This document shows, one piece after another, positions 25,558 to 35,418 of a stretch of DNA of 50,188 bases. The DNA is from Lutibacter sp. HS1-25 (lineage in GTDB: Bacteria > Bacteroidota > Bacteroidia > Flavobacteriales > Flavobacteriaceae), in NCBI RefSeq assembly GCF_004121075.1, contig NZ_RHLN01000023.1, positions 1-50,188 of the forward strand. Reading direction: 5' to 3'. Position numbers and translations under genes: made by a program. Below the pieces are notes generated by a model. It did not search any database and was not told where the DNA came from. It was given only the letters and a program-made list of their open reading frames with translations. Position 1 is the stretch's first letter, and every line of letters begins with the position of its first letter.

Positions 25558-26886
25558 TTATTTTCTTTTTTGACCTCTTGTTTTTGGTTTTTTGTATTTT
25601 TTAGCAATTTCTCTTCGGTAAGATCCACCTAAATTAACGCGCTTATTTTTTTCTTTTTTCTCATGAAAAGCAGGTCCACTTGGTTCAGCTATAGTTCGTT
25701 TTACAACTTTTTCGGGTTCAACTTTTGGCATTTCTTCATCAATTAATTGAGATGAAATTTCAATTTCTTTAGGAATATCTAATACTTCAATTTCTCGATT
25801 CATTAGGAATTCAATTTCTCCTAAATATTCAGCCTCTTCTTCAGTAAAAAATGAAATAGCAACACCTTCTTGTTCAGCTCTTCCGGTTCTACCAATCCTA
25901 TGAATATAGTTTTCAGGTTCCTTAGGTATGTCAAAATTAATAACGTGGCTTACATCTGTTAAATCTAGTCCACGTGCAATAATATCGGTAGCAATAAGTA
26001 TGTTAAAAGTTCCTTTTTCAAAGTTTTTAACAGATCGTAAGCGGTAATTTTGTGTTTTGTTAGAGTGAATTACATTTGCTTGTTCAGGTAATAAAATTTC
26101 TAATTCTTCAAATAAAATATTGGCTTGTTTTTTATTTTTTACAAATACCAAAACTTTGCTAAATGTTTCTTTGTCTTTAAGCAAGTCTACCAATACATTT
26201 AGTTTTGTGTAAAAATTGGGTACAGGGTAGGCCAACTGTTTAATGGTGTCTAATGGACTTCCGCTGGCGGCAATTTCTATTTTTTTAGGAGATTTAAAAA
26301 ATTGATCTAGTATTGCGTTTACATCGTTTGTTAAAGTTGCCGAAAACATGATGCTTTGACGATTTTTTGGTAATAAATCAAGTAAAGTAATTAGTTGTGG
26401 TCTAAAACCAAGATTCATCATTTCATCAACTTCATCAATTACTAATTTTTGAATAAATTTTAGTTTTAAAATACCATCCAATGCCAAATCTAACAATCGA
26501 CCAGGTGTGGCAACCAAAATATCCTGACCTTCGTAAACCAATTGTTTTTGTTTGTTTAGGTTTGTACCACCGTAAACTCCTGCAAATCTAACATTGATAT
26601 AAGGAGTTAAACTTTCAATTTCAGAAACAACTTGAACCACCAATTCTCGGGTTGGCACAATAATTAATATACGTGGATGTTTTTGGGTTGAAAATGTTAA
26701 CTGACGTAAAATAGGTAATAGGTAGGCAAAAGTTTTTCCGGTTCCGGTTTGTGCAATACCCACTAAATCTTTTCCACTCATAATTTCAGGAAAAGCTTTT
26801 TCTTGAATAGGAGTAGGTGTAGTAAAACCCATTTCATCAAGTGCATCTAACAAAAATCGGTTTAAGTTTAAATCGGAAAAATTCAT
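25558..26886 (-). CDS. DEAD-box-family ATP-dependent RNA helicase (DEVD variant)
   Basis: The helicase unwinds short RNA duplexes in ribosome assembly or mRNA decay; the precise target is unknown. The 442-residue product carries the full set: Q motif with Gln28 (PTPIQ), Walker A AQTGTGKT at 45-52, PTREL 78-82, TPGR 127-130, motif II, SAT, and the C-terminal VATDIIARGLD-like (IATDIIARGLD) and HRIGRTGR motifs. Motif II reads DEVD (151-154) instead of DEAD; the two acidic residues needed for ATP hydrolysis remain. The C-terminal tail is basic (KKYKKPKTRGQKRK), suited to RNA binding. It has its own promoter at 26903. Confidence 0.95.
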   Translation of the reverse strand: MNFSDLNLNRFLLDALDEMGFTTPTPIQEKAFPEIMSGKDLVGIAQTGTGKTFAYLLPILRQLTFSTQKHPRILIIVPTRELVVQVVSEIESLTPYINVRFAGVYGGTNLNKQKQLVYEGQDILVATPGRLLDLALDGILKLKFIQKLVIDEVDEMMNLGFRPQLITLLDLLPKNRQSIMFSATLTNDVNAILDQFFKSPKKIEIAASGSPLDTIKQLAYPVPNFYTKLNVLVDLLKDKETFSKVLVFVKNKKQANILFEELEILLPEQANVIHSNKTQNYRLRSVKNFEKGTFNILIATDIIARGLDLTDVSHVINFDIPKEPENYIHRIGRTGRAEQEGVAISFFTEEEAEYLGEIEFLMNREIEVLDIPKEIEISSQLIDEEMPKVEPEKVVKRTIAEPSGPAFHEKKEKNKRVNLGGSYRREIAKKYKKPKTRGQKRK

Positions 26887-26902
26887 TATGTGTAGTTTTT
26901 TG

Positions 26903-26910
26903 CAAAGATA
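26903..26910 (-). promoter_or_regulatory. Promoter -7 box of the helicase gene
   Basis: On the minus strand TATCTTTG followed by C matches the consensus, 17 nt before the ATG. No TTG is seen at -33. Confidence 0.55.
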
Positions 26911-26939
26911 AGCTTTAAAAAGCGAATCTCTTTTGAAAA

Positions 26940-27566
26940 TTAATTTTCAAAAATAATCAATCTGTTTTCAATTGTTACTTTTGAAAAATTAAATTCTTCT
27001 TTTAGCCATTCAAAAGTATTTTTATGGTAAAAAAATACGTGCGTATCATCGTCTTTATAGTACCAATTTTCAAAATCAATTGTTTCAATGTATGGATCTG
27101 TCATAAAATACATTTTTCCATTTGGTTTTAACAATGATTTTAATAATTTAAATTCTTTATAAGGATAATGAAAATGTTCTATTACTTCACAGCATACAAT
27201 GTAATCAAATGTTGTATTTAAAGCTTCAATATTATTGTCAAAAAAAGGATCGTAGGTGTTTATTCTAAAATTTTGATCTCTAAGTAATTTTGTAATTACA
27301 GGTCCAGTTCCGCAACCAAAATCAAGGCCAATGTGGTTTGGCTTAAAGTCGGATAGTACATTTTTAACAATTGGATTTACAAAATTTTGATAGCGTACAT
27401 CATTAACATCGTTGTTATGGTTTTGATAACGATTTATTTCTTTTTCTGTTGAAGGGTAAAAAAGTGGACTCATTCCTATTGCAAAGCAATTATTACATTT
27501 GTAATATTCGCGTTTTTTTGATTGGAATGTTAACGACACACTTGAGTTACAAAGTGAACATTTCAT
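26940..27566 (-). CDS. Class I SAM-dependent methyltransferase with N-terminal zinc ribbon
   Basis: The 208-residue product has a four-Cys zinc site at the N-terminus (Cys3, Cys6, Cys24, Cys27: KCSLC, YKCNNC). SAM motif I LDFGCGTGPVITKLL follows, then CCEVIEHFHYPYKEFKLL as motif post-II and PNGKMYFMTDPYI. This layout is seen in methyltransferases of unknown substrate in Bacteroidota. It does not share the C-terminal domain of the sugar C-methyltransferase at 17312. It lies 134 nt from rpe and stands alone. The substrate is unknown. Confidence 0.85.
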   Translation of the reverse strand: MKCSLCNSSVSLTFQSKKREYYKCNNCFAIGMSPLFYPSTEKEINRYQNHNNDVNDVRYQNFVNPIVKNVLSDFKPNHIGLDFGCGTGPVITKLLRDQNFRINTYDPFFDNNIEALNTTFDYIVCCEVIEHFHYPYKEFKLLKSLLKPNGKMYFMTDPYIETIDFENWYYKDDDTHVFFYHKNTFEWLKEEFNFSKVTIENRLIIFEN

Positions 27567-27649
27567 TTAGAAGCAATTTTATTGTAGATTAAAATATAGT
27601 AACAAATAGGTTTATTTATTAGTGATAATAAATATAGAACAACCAATTT

Positions 27650-27674
27650 AATAAACAAAACGGGTCTGTTTATT
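27650..27674 (-). terminator. Possible terminator of rpe
   Basis: An 8-bp stem (AATAAACA with TGTTTATT, 27650-27657 and 27667-27674) encloses the GC-richer loop AAACGGGTC. The T-run on the minus strand is weak, so this is a tentative call. Confidence 0.3.
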
Positions 27675-27701
27675 TTATATTAACTGCTTAAATAAATAAA
27701 A

Positions 27702-28361
27702 TTATATAGAAACTAAACTCTTTAAATTATTGATGGTTGCAGTTGGATTTTCACTTTTAAAAACAAAACTACCTGCAACAAAAGCATCAACACCTGCTTC
27801 AAGTAATTTTTCAATATTTTGATCAGTTACACCACCATCAACTTCAATTAAAGTTTCAGCTTCAGCAAATTCAATCAATGCTTTTAATTGCTGTACTTTT
27901 TTATAAGTATTTTCAATAAAGCTTTGACCGCCAAATCCTGGGTTTACACTCATAATTAAAACTACATCTATATCATTTATAACATCTTCTAAAACAGCAA
28001 TAGGTGTATGTGGGTTTAAAGACACACCAGCTTTCATACCAGCAGCTTTTATAGCTTGAAGTGTTCTATGTAAATGCGTGCAGGCTTCATAATGTACCGT
28101 TAAAATGTCGGCACCTACTTTTTTGAAATCCTCAATATATCTATCAGGATCAACAATCATTAAATGAACATCCATTGTTTTTGTTGCGTGCTTTTTAATT
28201 GCACTTATAACTGGCATTCCAAAAGAAATGTTTGGTACAAAAACTCCATCCATAACATCAATATGAAACCAGTCTGCATTGCTGTTATTTACCATTTCAA
28301 TGTCACGTTGTAGGTTAGCAAAATCGGCAGCTAACATAGAAGGAGCTATATATTTAGTCAT
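27702..28361 (-). CDS. rpe: Ribulose-phosphate 3-epimerase
   Basis: The TIM-barrel enzyme interconverts ribulose 5-phosphate and xylulose 5-phosphate in the pentose phosphate pathway. The 219-residue product shows the family motifs: APSMLAADFANL, HIDVMDGVFVPNISFG with metal-binding His and the catalytic Asp, VHYEACTHLHRT, MSVNPGFGGQSF, and VDGGVTDQN with the second catalytic Asp. Its promoter is immediately upstream, next to the rpoD terminator. Confidence 0.98.
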   Translation of the reverse strand: MTKYIAPSMLAADFANLQRDIEMVNNSNADWFHIDVMDGVFVPNISFGMPVISAIKKHATKTMDVHLMIVDPDRYIEDFKKVGADILTVHYEACTHLHRTLQAIKAAGMKAGVSLNPHTPIAVLEDVINDIDVVLIMSVNPGFGGQSFIENTYKKVQQLKALIEFAEAETLIEVDGGVTDQNIEKLLEAGVDAFVAGSFVFKSENPTATINNLKSLVSI

Positions 28362-28378
28362 TTTTGATTGTTTTTTTG

Positions 28379-28386
28379 CAAAAGTA
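28379..28386 (-). promoter_or_regulatory. Promoter -7 box of rpe
   Basis: TACTTTTG followed by C on the minus strand fits the consensus, 17 nt before the rpe ATG. The -33 region abuts the rpoD terminator and is T-rich without TTG. Confidence 0.55.
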
Positions 28387-28400
28387 AGATTAAAAAAAGA

Positions 28401-28426
28401 AAAACGCTCGAAATTTCGAGCGTTTT
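28401..28426 (-). terminator. Terminator of rpoD
   Basis: A 26-bp perfect palindrome (28401-28413 with 28414-28426) with T-rich flanks on both strands lies 30 nt past the rpoD stop. In RNA its centre AAATTT would form the loop. Confidence 0.88.
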
Positions 28427-28456
28427 TTATTCAGTATCAAAAAAGTAACACGGTTA

Positions 28457-29320
28457 TTAACCTAAATAAGTTTTTAATATTTTACTTCTTGAAGTATGTT
28501 TTAAGCGTCTGATTGCTTTTTCTTTAATTTGACGAACACGTTCGCGTGTTAAATCAAAAGTTTCACCAATTTCTTCTAAAGTCATTGGATGTGTATCACC
28601 CAAACCAAAGTACAATTGAACAACATCAGCTTCTCTTGGAGTTAATGTTTCTAAAGCGCGCTCAATTTCAACTTTTAATGATTCGTGTAATAAAGCTCTG
28701 TCTGGATTTGGAGATTCACCAGTATTTAATACATCGTATAAATTAGAATCTTCACCTTCAATTAAAGGAGCATCCATAGATACGTGACGACCAGAGTTTT
28801 TCATAGACTCTTTAACATCGTTCACGGTCATGTCTAATTTTTTTGCAATTTCTTCAGCAGAAGGAGGTCTTTCATTCTCTTGCTCTAAAAAAGCATACAT
28901 TTTATTGATTTTGTTGATAGAACCAATTTTGTTTAAAGGCAAACGTACAATACGAGATTGTTCAGCCAATGCCTGTAAAATTGATTGGCGAATCCACCAA
29001 ACAGCGTAAGATATAAATTTAAAACCACGAGTTTCATCAAAACGTTTTGCGGCTTTAATCAATCCTAAATTTCCTTCATTAATTAAATCGGGTAATGTTA
29101 AACCTTGATTTTGGTATTGTTTTGCTACAGAAACCACAAAACGCAAGTTAGCTTTTGTTAATCTCTCCAAAGCAACTTGATCTCCTGCTTTAATACGTTG
29201 AGCTAATTCTACCTCCATTTCGGCAGTAATTAAATCAACTTTTCCTATTTCTTGTAAATACTTGTCTAGTGATGCAGTTTCTCTGTTGGTAACCTGCTTG
29301 GTAATTTTTAGTTGTCTCAT
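28457..29320 (-). CDS. rpoD: Primary RNA polymerase sigma factor (RpoD/SigA)
   Basis: The 287-residue product is the short primary sigma factor of Bacteroidota, without region 1.1 and the non-conserved insert. Visible parts are region 1.2 ([11 protein letters not shown]), region 2 ([21 protein letters not shown], then [16 protein letters not shown]), region 3 ([12 protein letters not shown]), and region 4.2 with the helix-turn-helix [20 protein letters not shown]. This factor is expected to read the TTG/TAnnTTTG promoters found across the window. ATG at 29320 lies behind a 220-nt AT-rich gap in which no perfect promoter of that type was found. Confidence 0.96.
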   Translation of the reverse strand: MRQLKITKQVTNRETASLDKYLQEIGKVDLITAEMEVELAQRIKAGDQVALERLTKANLRFVVSVAKQYQNQGLTLPDLINEGNLGLIKAAKRFDETRGFKFISYAVWWIRQSILQALAEQSRIVRLPLNKIGSINKINKMYAFLEQENERPPSAEEIAKKLDMTVNDVKESMKNSGRHVSMDAPLIEGEDSNLYDVLNTGESPNPDRALLHESLKVEIERALETLTPREADVVQLYFGLGDTHPMTLEEIGETFDLTRERVRQIKEKAIRRLKHTSRSKILKTYLG

Positions 29321-29543
29321 TTAAAGGCTAAATAATTTTAGGTGCGTTATAAGTGTACATTATAGTATACGTAGGTTTTCTAAAAATGTTACAAAAATGA
29401 TTGATAAATGTGAATTATTAACATCTTTTAACAAAAATGATTCTTTTTTAAGGTGAAATGTTAATTAAATGTAGTTTTTATTTCAGGAAGATGTATTGTT
29501 ATATTTTCTATTATTTAGTATGTTTTTTTACTTTTGAAGTAAT

Positions 29544-30122
29544 TTAAAATTGCAGAAGTGCTTTTATTTTATCATCAGAAACATATTTATGAAGTGTTTC
29601 TCTTCCTGGTAAAAAGGTTAAATCCATAATAAAATTAAATCCTGCAATTTCTGCACCGCATTTTAAAATAATTTCTGCTGCAGCTCCTGCAGTTCCTCCG
29701 GTAGCTAATAAATCGTCGTGTATTAAAACGCGATCTCCTGGTTGTATCAAACCATCCTGAATTTGAATTTCATCTAAACCGTATTCTTTTTCAAAAGTTT
29801 GAGTTATTACTTTTCCGGGTAATTTTCCAGGTTTTCGGGCTAAAATCATAGGTGATTTTGCAGTTTTAGCTAAATCAAAACCAAATAAAAATCCACGTGC
29901 ATCAAAACATAAAATTTTATTGAATAAAAATTCGTTTTGTGTGTTTTTAGGAAGTAATTCTTTTAAATAAAAAGATGTTACTGCGGCAAGTTCTGGATTT
30001 ACTAAAATACTTTGAATATCTTTAAAATTCACCCCTTTTTGTGGCCAATCTTTAAAAGTTTTAATTTCTTTTTTTAGCACGTTTCGGCATTCTTCAATCG
30101 TTGTAATATTATTGATATTCAT
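29544..30122 (-). CDS. apt: Adenine phosphoribosyltransferase
   Basis: The enzyme salvages adenine by joining it to PRPP, making AMP. The product has FKDWPQKGVNFKDIQSILVN near the N-terminus, ARGFLFGFDLAK, the LARKPGKLPG loop, and the PRPP-binding LIHDDLLATGGTAGAAAE. The longest frame starts at TTG 30143, but those bases are part of a consensus -7 promoter box (30141-30148). ATG at 30122 is therefore the better start and gives 192 residues, still slightly longer than the usual 170-180. It is transcribed alone. Confidence 0.95.
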   Translation of the reverse strand: MNINNITTIEECRNVLKKEIKTFKDWPQKGVNFKDIQSILVNPELAAVTSFYLKELLPKNTQNEFLFNKILCFDARGFLFGFDLAKTAKSPMILARKPGKLPGKVITQTFEKEYGLDEIQIQDGLIQPGDRVLIHDDLLATGGTAGAAAEIILKCGAEIAGFNFIMDLTFLPGRETLHKYVSDDKIKALLQF

Positions 30123-30140
30123 AAGGGAAGATACTTTTTT

Positions 30141-30148
30141 CAAAAATA
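30141..30148 (-). promoter_or_regulatory. Promoter -7 box of apt
   Basis: TATTTTTG on the minus strand fits the consensus exactly, 18 nt before ATG 30122. The -33 region lacks a TTG. Confidence 0.55.
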
Positions 30149-30200
30149 ATTAAAATGAATTTAATAAAGGTTAAATAAATAAGAAAGTCGTTTATAAAAA

Positions 30201-30230
30201 AAACCACCTAATAAAAATTAAGTGGTTTTT
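30201..30230 (-). terminator. Terminator of groES-groEL
   Basis: A stem of AAACCAC with GTGGTTT (30201-30207 and 30222-30228), extended by two more pairs past one mismatch, is flanked by A/T-runs. It lies about 25 nt past the groEL stop. Confidence 0.8.
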
Positions 30231-30252
30231 AAAATTGTTATTTGTAATTAGA

Positions 30253-31890
<1,638 letters not shown>

Positions 31891-31917
31891 CTATTTTAAG
31901 TTTTAAGTTTTTAGTAA

Positions 31918-31945
31918 TAAGTTTTACGTTTTTTGTAAAAACTTA
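31918..31945 (-). other. Intercistronic hairpin between groES and groEL
   Basis: TAAGTTTTAC at 31918-31927 can pair with GTAAAAACTTA at 31935-31945 with one bulged base; the 7-nt loop is GTTTTTT on the plus strand. It sits in the 99-nt gap between the two chaperonin genes. It could set the ratio of the two products or process the mRNA; this is structure by eye only. Confidence 0.35.
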
Positions 31946-31983
31946 AATAAATTAATTTTTAATTAGTTGTTAAAAGCTACTAT

Positions 31984-32262
31984 TTAAACAATTGCTAAAA
32001 TATCGCTTTCTCTCATTATTAAATATTCGGTTCCTTCTAAAACAAGTTCAGTACCAGCATATTTTCCATATAAAACGGTATCACCAACTTTTACAGTCAT
32101 TGGTTCGTCTTTTGTTCCATTACCAACGGCTAATACTGTTCCTTTTTGTTGTTTTTCTTTTGCTGAATCAGGTATGATAAGTCCTGATGCTGTTGTAGTT
32201 TCTGCTGGAAGAGGTTCTACTAAAACTCTATCTGCTAATGGTTTAATATTTAATTTACTCAT
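31984..32262 (-). CDS. groES: Co-chaperonin GroES (10 kDa)
   Basis: GroES caps the GroEL chamber. The 92-residue product shows [20 protein letters not shown], the mobile-loop region ending [20 protein letters not shown], and [20 protein letters not shown] with the terminal DILAIV. These are all diagnostic. It is the first gene of the groES-groEL operon and is preceded by a promoter at 32307-32337. Confidence 0.99.
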   Translation of the reverse strand: MSKLNIKPLADRVLVEPLPAETTTASGLIIPDSAKEKQQKGTVLAVGNGTKDEPMTVKVGDTVLYGKYAGTELVLEGTEYLIMRESDILAIV

Positions 32263-32306
32263 TTTATAATTAGTTTAAAATTATTAATTCTTTGAATTAA
32301 CTTCCC

Positions 32307-32337
32307 AAAAGTGTGCCAATTAATTAAAACTGACAAA
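32307..32337 (-). promoter_or_regulatory. Promoter of groES-groEL
   Basis: On the minus strand TTG (32337-32335), a 20-nt spacer and CACTTTTG (32314-32307) match the Bacteroidota pattern except for C in place of T at the first -7 base. The leader would be about 40 nt. Confidence 0.5.
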
Positions 32338-32363
32338 TGTGCTTTTTATTGAAATTTTGAAAT

Positions 32364-32403
32364 AAAAAAAATGCCAACGTGTCACTCACATTGGCATTTT
32401 TTT
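32364..32403 (-). terminator. Terminator of the miaB-secG operon
   Basis: A 13-bp perfect stem (32364-32376 with 32391-32403) with an inner GTG/CAC pairing is T-rich on both sides. It begins 17 nt past the secG stop. Confidence 0.88.
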
Positions 32404-32419
32404 TATTTTTTTTGAAAAA

Positions 32420-32770
32420 TTACTCAGCAGGTTGTTCTTCTTGAGAAGCAGGTTGCTCTGCTACTGGAGCTTGTAAATCTTGCCCTTCGCGATTTTCAAT
32501 AGTATTTTCTATTTCAGAACTGTTGCTAACAGCTGTTTGTGTTGGTGCTGCAAAATTTGATAATAAAATTAAAGCAAGTAACACTATTGAAAGTGTCCAA
32601 GTACTTTTATCTAAAAAATTGGTTGTGTTTTGTACGCCACCTAATGATTGGGTTCCACCACCTCCAAATGATGAAGACAATCCTCCTCCTTTAGGATTTT
32701 GCACCATAATAACTAAGATTAGCAAAAATGCTACAATCATAATTAGTACTAAGAATAATGTATATGTCAT
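32420..32770 (-). CDS. secG: Preprotein translocase subunit SecG
   Basis: SecG is the small partner of the SecYE channel. The 116-residue product has two membrane spans (about 3-23 and 56-75) joined by the hallmark loop MVQNPKGGGLSSSFGGGG. An acidic, Gln/Glu-rich C-terminal tail follows, longer than in E. coli. Its ATG overlaps the stop of the upstream TPR-like gene by 4 nt (ATGA), indicating coupled translation. It is the last gene of its operon. Confidence 0.96.
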   Translation of the reverse strand: MTYTLFLVLIMIVAFLLILVIMVQNPKGGGLSSSFGGGGTQSLGGVQNTTNFLDKSTWTLSIVLLALILLSNFAAPTQTAVSNSSEIENTIENREGQDLQAPVAEQPASQEEQPAE

Positions 32771-33606
32771 GATTTATTATTTTGTAAAATTTTTATTGCT
32801 TTTATTCGGTCTGCAAAGAAACTACTTTTTTCTGGATATTTCAAACTTAAAATGTGGTAAGCTTTTATAGCACTTTCATATTTTTGTTGCTCTAGGTAAA
32901 CTTTAGCCAAAGTTTCGGTCATTAGACTTTCATTTTCGGTTTCTAGATCTATTTTAATTGGTTGAATTACAGTGCTTTTGTTTAAAGGGTTTATTTTTGG
33001 GTTTGATTCAATAAAGCGATCAATTAAACTGAATTTTTCTTCAATTTTAGTTGATTTTTCAATTATTTCTTCTGGAACAATATCTCTTTTTATTGTTTTT
33101 TTTGATATTAATTGCATCCATTCATTAAATGAATGTGGTTCAGTAATGTTAAATTTTAAAGGTTTTCCTATTTCTAAAATTTCAGAAGCAACTTTGTCTA
33201 GTGCATTTTCAACAGATTCAATTTCAGCAGGTATAGCAGTTGTTGATGTATCGTCTAAAGTGTTATTTGAGAATGTATCCAATATTTTTTTATGGAGAAT
33301 TTCAATAATTTCAGGTTCTATAACTTCAATTTCTTCTAAAATTTCGACAGTAGCTTTTGAGTTATTTATAAAATTTTGAGAAGTTATAAATTCAAAAAGT
33401 ACTTTTCTGTCGATTGTATATGCAGCAGTTTTTTTTAAGGCATGGTTGTATTTAAAACTGTTGGTTAGGTTAAGCCCTTTTAGTTGTAAAGCTCTTGCAG
33501 ATTGAAAATAAGGGTATTCATTAATTATTTCTTCAAGTTGATTTGTTTGAAAGGAATCTACCTTTTTTGGATTTTGTAATAAATATGTATAATCTTCCTT
33601 ATTCAT
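32767..33606 (-). CDS. Flavobacterial TPR-like protein of unknown function
   Basis: The function is not recognised. The product has an N-terminal segment MNKEDYTYLLQNPKKVDSFQ followed by helices (LEEIINEYPYFQSARALQLK). A long Ile/Glu-rich, poorly structured middle comes next. A C-terminal TPR-like unit ends it (LAKVYLEQQKYESAIKAYHILSLKYP). The frame can begin at ATG 33618, inside lptE, but ATG 33606 is preferred because it starts the conserved-looking segment. It sits between lptE and secG and overlaps secG by 4 nt, so it is translated with envelope-biogenesis genes. No signal peptide is seen. Confidence 0.75.
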   Translation of the reverse strand: MNKEDYTYLLQNPKKVDSFQTNQLEEIINEYPYFQSARALQLKGLNLTNSFKYNHALKKTAAYTIDRKVLFEFITSQNFINNSKATVEILEEIEVIEPEIIEILHKKILDTFSNNTLDDTSTTAIPAEIESVENALDKVASEILEIGKPLKFNITEPHSFNEWMQLISKKTIKRDIVPEEIIEKSTKIEEKFSLIDRFIESNPKINPLNKSTVIQPIKIDLETENESLMTETLAKVYLEQQKYESAIKAYHILSLKYPEKSSFFADRIKAIKILQNNKS

Positions 33607-33611
33607 TTGTT

Positions 33612-34118
33612 TTACCATTTAGCTAATGAAGCATTAAAAATATCTTGTGTAATTCTTTCTAAAATTTCATCATAAGCATCGCTTAGCAAAGTTCCGGTTA
33701 ACGATTCGTTGGCTGGGAAATCGTAATAGAATGAAAATGAGCGTTCAAAATTATCTTCTTCTTGTTTGTTGTTGTAAAAACGAACATTAACTGTAATTGT
33801 AATTCGGTTTTGAGCTGCTGTTTGTTCAGCAGTTGCTGTCATAGGACTAATTTTATAACCTGTAATTTCGCCTTCATAGAGTAAATCTCCTCCCGATTTT
33901 ACCATTTCTAGATTTGTTTGTGTTAAAAATAAATCTTGTAAAGATGTTGTAAAAATGGTGCTTAAAGTTGGTTCTACCAAAGTTGCATTGTTTGGAAAAA
34001 AGTCAACCTGAATTGTTTTTACATTTGGATTTATGTTGGTGCCAGTAAAAGAGTAAATTCCACAACTTTGTATGGTAATTACGGCTAAAAATATAAAGAT
34101 AAAGTTGAATTTTTTCAT
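33612..34118 (-). CDS. lptE: LptE-family lipoprotein (LPS assembly)
   Basis: LptE plugs the LptD barrel and helps place LPS in the outer leaflet of the outer membrane. The 168-residue product has a lipoprotein signal MKKFNFIFIFLAVITIQSC (Cys19). The typical Bacteroidota LptE pattern follows: GIYSFTGTNINPNVKTIQVD, FPNNATLVEPTLSTIFTTSL, and LLYEGEITGYKISPM. It lies between the sigma-54 activator gene (58 nt) and the TPR-like gene. Family assignment rests on this pattern and length. Confidence 0.85.
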   Translation of the reverse strand: MKKFNFIFIFLAVITIQSCGIYSFTGTNINPNVKTIQVDFFPNNATLVEPTLSTIFTTSLQDLFLTQTNLEMVKSGGDLLYEGEITGYKISPMTATAEQTAAQNRITITVNVRFYNNKQEEDNFERSFSFYYDFPANESLTGTLLSDAYDEILERITQDIFNASLAKW

Positions 34119-34176
34119 TTAAAATAGTTCCTGTTTTTGTAAAAGTAACAATTTAATTCAAAGTAATTGAATTGAA

Positions 34177-35415
34177 TTATAAATCGAATTGTTTTATTTT
34201 TCGGTACAATGTTCTTTCTGAGATTCCCAATTCTTTTGCTGCCAATTTTCGTTTTCCACTGTTGCGTTCCAATGATTTTTTTATCAATTCAATTTCTTTA
34301 TCCTGAATAGATAAACTTTCGTCTGCATCAATGGTTTCAGCAAATTCATAATCTTCATCAGAATTGTTAAAAGGTTCGTTATATCTAACAACTTCAACTT
34401 GGCTTTGTTTTGGTAATTCGCTAGGTTTTTCGTCGTAAATTTTTTGAATTAACTGTTGATTTTCTTCTTTGATTTTTACAGGGTTTTCACCTTTCATTAA
34501 GTCTAGTGTCAACTTTTTTAAATCGTTAATGTCATTACGCATATCAAATAAAATTTTATACATAATTTCACGTTCAGATGAAAAGTCGCTGGTTGATTTA
34601 TAGCCATCAATTACCAAAGGCAGGTTTGTGCCTTTGCTAGGAAGGTACTGCATTAATTTATTGGCTGCAATAATTCTGTTTTCTTCAACTACCGATATTT
34701 GTTCGGCAATATTTTTAATTTGACGAATATTTCCTGGAAACCCGTAGTTTTCCAAAATTTTCACAGCATCGTCATCCAATCGTATGGTTGGCATTTTATA
34801 TTTTTGCGCAAAATCTGCTGCAAATTTTCTAAAAAGTAAATGAATATCACCTTTTCTTTCACGAAGTGGTGGTAAAAAAATTTCAATGGTACTTAAACGG
34901 TAATATAAGTCTTCTCTAAATTTACCTTTTGCAATAGAGTCGTGCATGTTTATATTGGTAGCAGCTACAATACGTGCATTTGTTTTTTGTACTTGTGAAG
35001 AACCAACTTTCATAAATTCTCCATTTTCTAAAACACGTAACAATCTAACTTGGGTAGTTAGTGGTAATTCACCAACTTCATCTAAAAAAATGGTACCACC
35101 ATCAGCTTCTTCAAAATAACCTTTTCGGGTAGTGGTAGCTCCTGTAAAAGATCCTTTTTCATGACCAAATAGTTCACTGTCAATGGTTCCTTCAGGAATA
35201 GCACCACAGTTTACAGCAATGTATTTTGCATGTTTTCTGTGTGATAAATGATGAATTATTTTTGGAATACTTTCTTTACCAACACCACTTTCACCAGTTA
35301 CCAATACCGAAATATCAGTTGGCGCTACTCTTATTGCCTTTTCAATAGCACGATTTAATAATAAATCGTTTCCAATAATTTCAAAGCGTTGTTTTATAAC
35401 TTGTAATGATTCCAT
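34177..35415 (-). CDS. Sigma-54-dependent transcriptional activator without sensor domain
   Basis: Activators of this type use ATP hydrolysis to open sigma-54 promoters. The 412-residue product begins almost directly with the AAA+ domain: Walker A GESGVGKE at 41-48, ELFGHEKGSFTGA with the sigma-54 contact loop at 88-93 (GSFTGA in place of GAFTGA), Walker B GGTIFLDEVGEL at 106-117, and the PLRERKGDIHLL segment. After a linker a Fis-type helix-turn-helix ends the protein (KRKLAAKELGISERTLYRKI). There is no receiver, PAS or GAF domain, so its control is not by a built-in sensor. It is the second gene of an operon with miaB (3 nt), lptE and secG. Confidence 0.93.
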   Translation of the reverse strand: MESLQVIKQRFEIIGNDLLLNRAIEKAIRVAPTDISVLVTGESGVGKESIPKIIHHLSHRKHAKYIAVNCGAIPEGTIDSELFGHEKGSFTGATTTRKGYFEEADGGTIFLDEVGELPLTTQVRLLRVLENGEFMKVGSSQVQKTNARIVAATNINMHDSIAKGKFREDLYYRLSTIEIFLPPLRERKGDIHLLFRKFAADFAQKYKMPTIRLDDDAVKILENYGFPGNIRQIKNIAEQISVVEENRIIAANKLMQYLPSKGTNLPLVIDGYKSTSDFSSEREIMYKILFDMRNDINDLKKLTLDLMKGENPVKIKEENQQLIQKIYDEKPSELPKQSQVEVVRYNEPFNNSDEDYEFAETIDADESLSIQDKEIELIKKSLERNSGKRKLAAKELGISERTLYRKIKQFDL

Positions 35416-35418
35416 AGT

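Noticed and set aside
29397..29456. A 19-codon open frame upstream of rpoD on the opposite strand
   Set aside because: Length and composition are expected by chance, and no promoter was found for it.
32307..32330. A sigma-54-like sequence (TTGGCAC then TTGG) upstream of groES on the minus strand
   Set aside because: The second element lacks GC and the spacing is wrong by one base; the housekeeping-type promoter at the same place is a better match.
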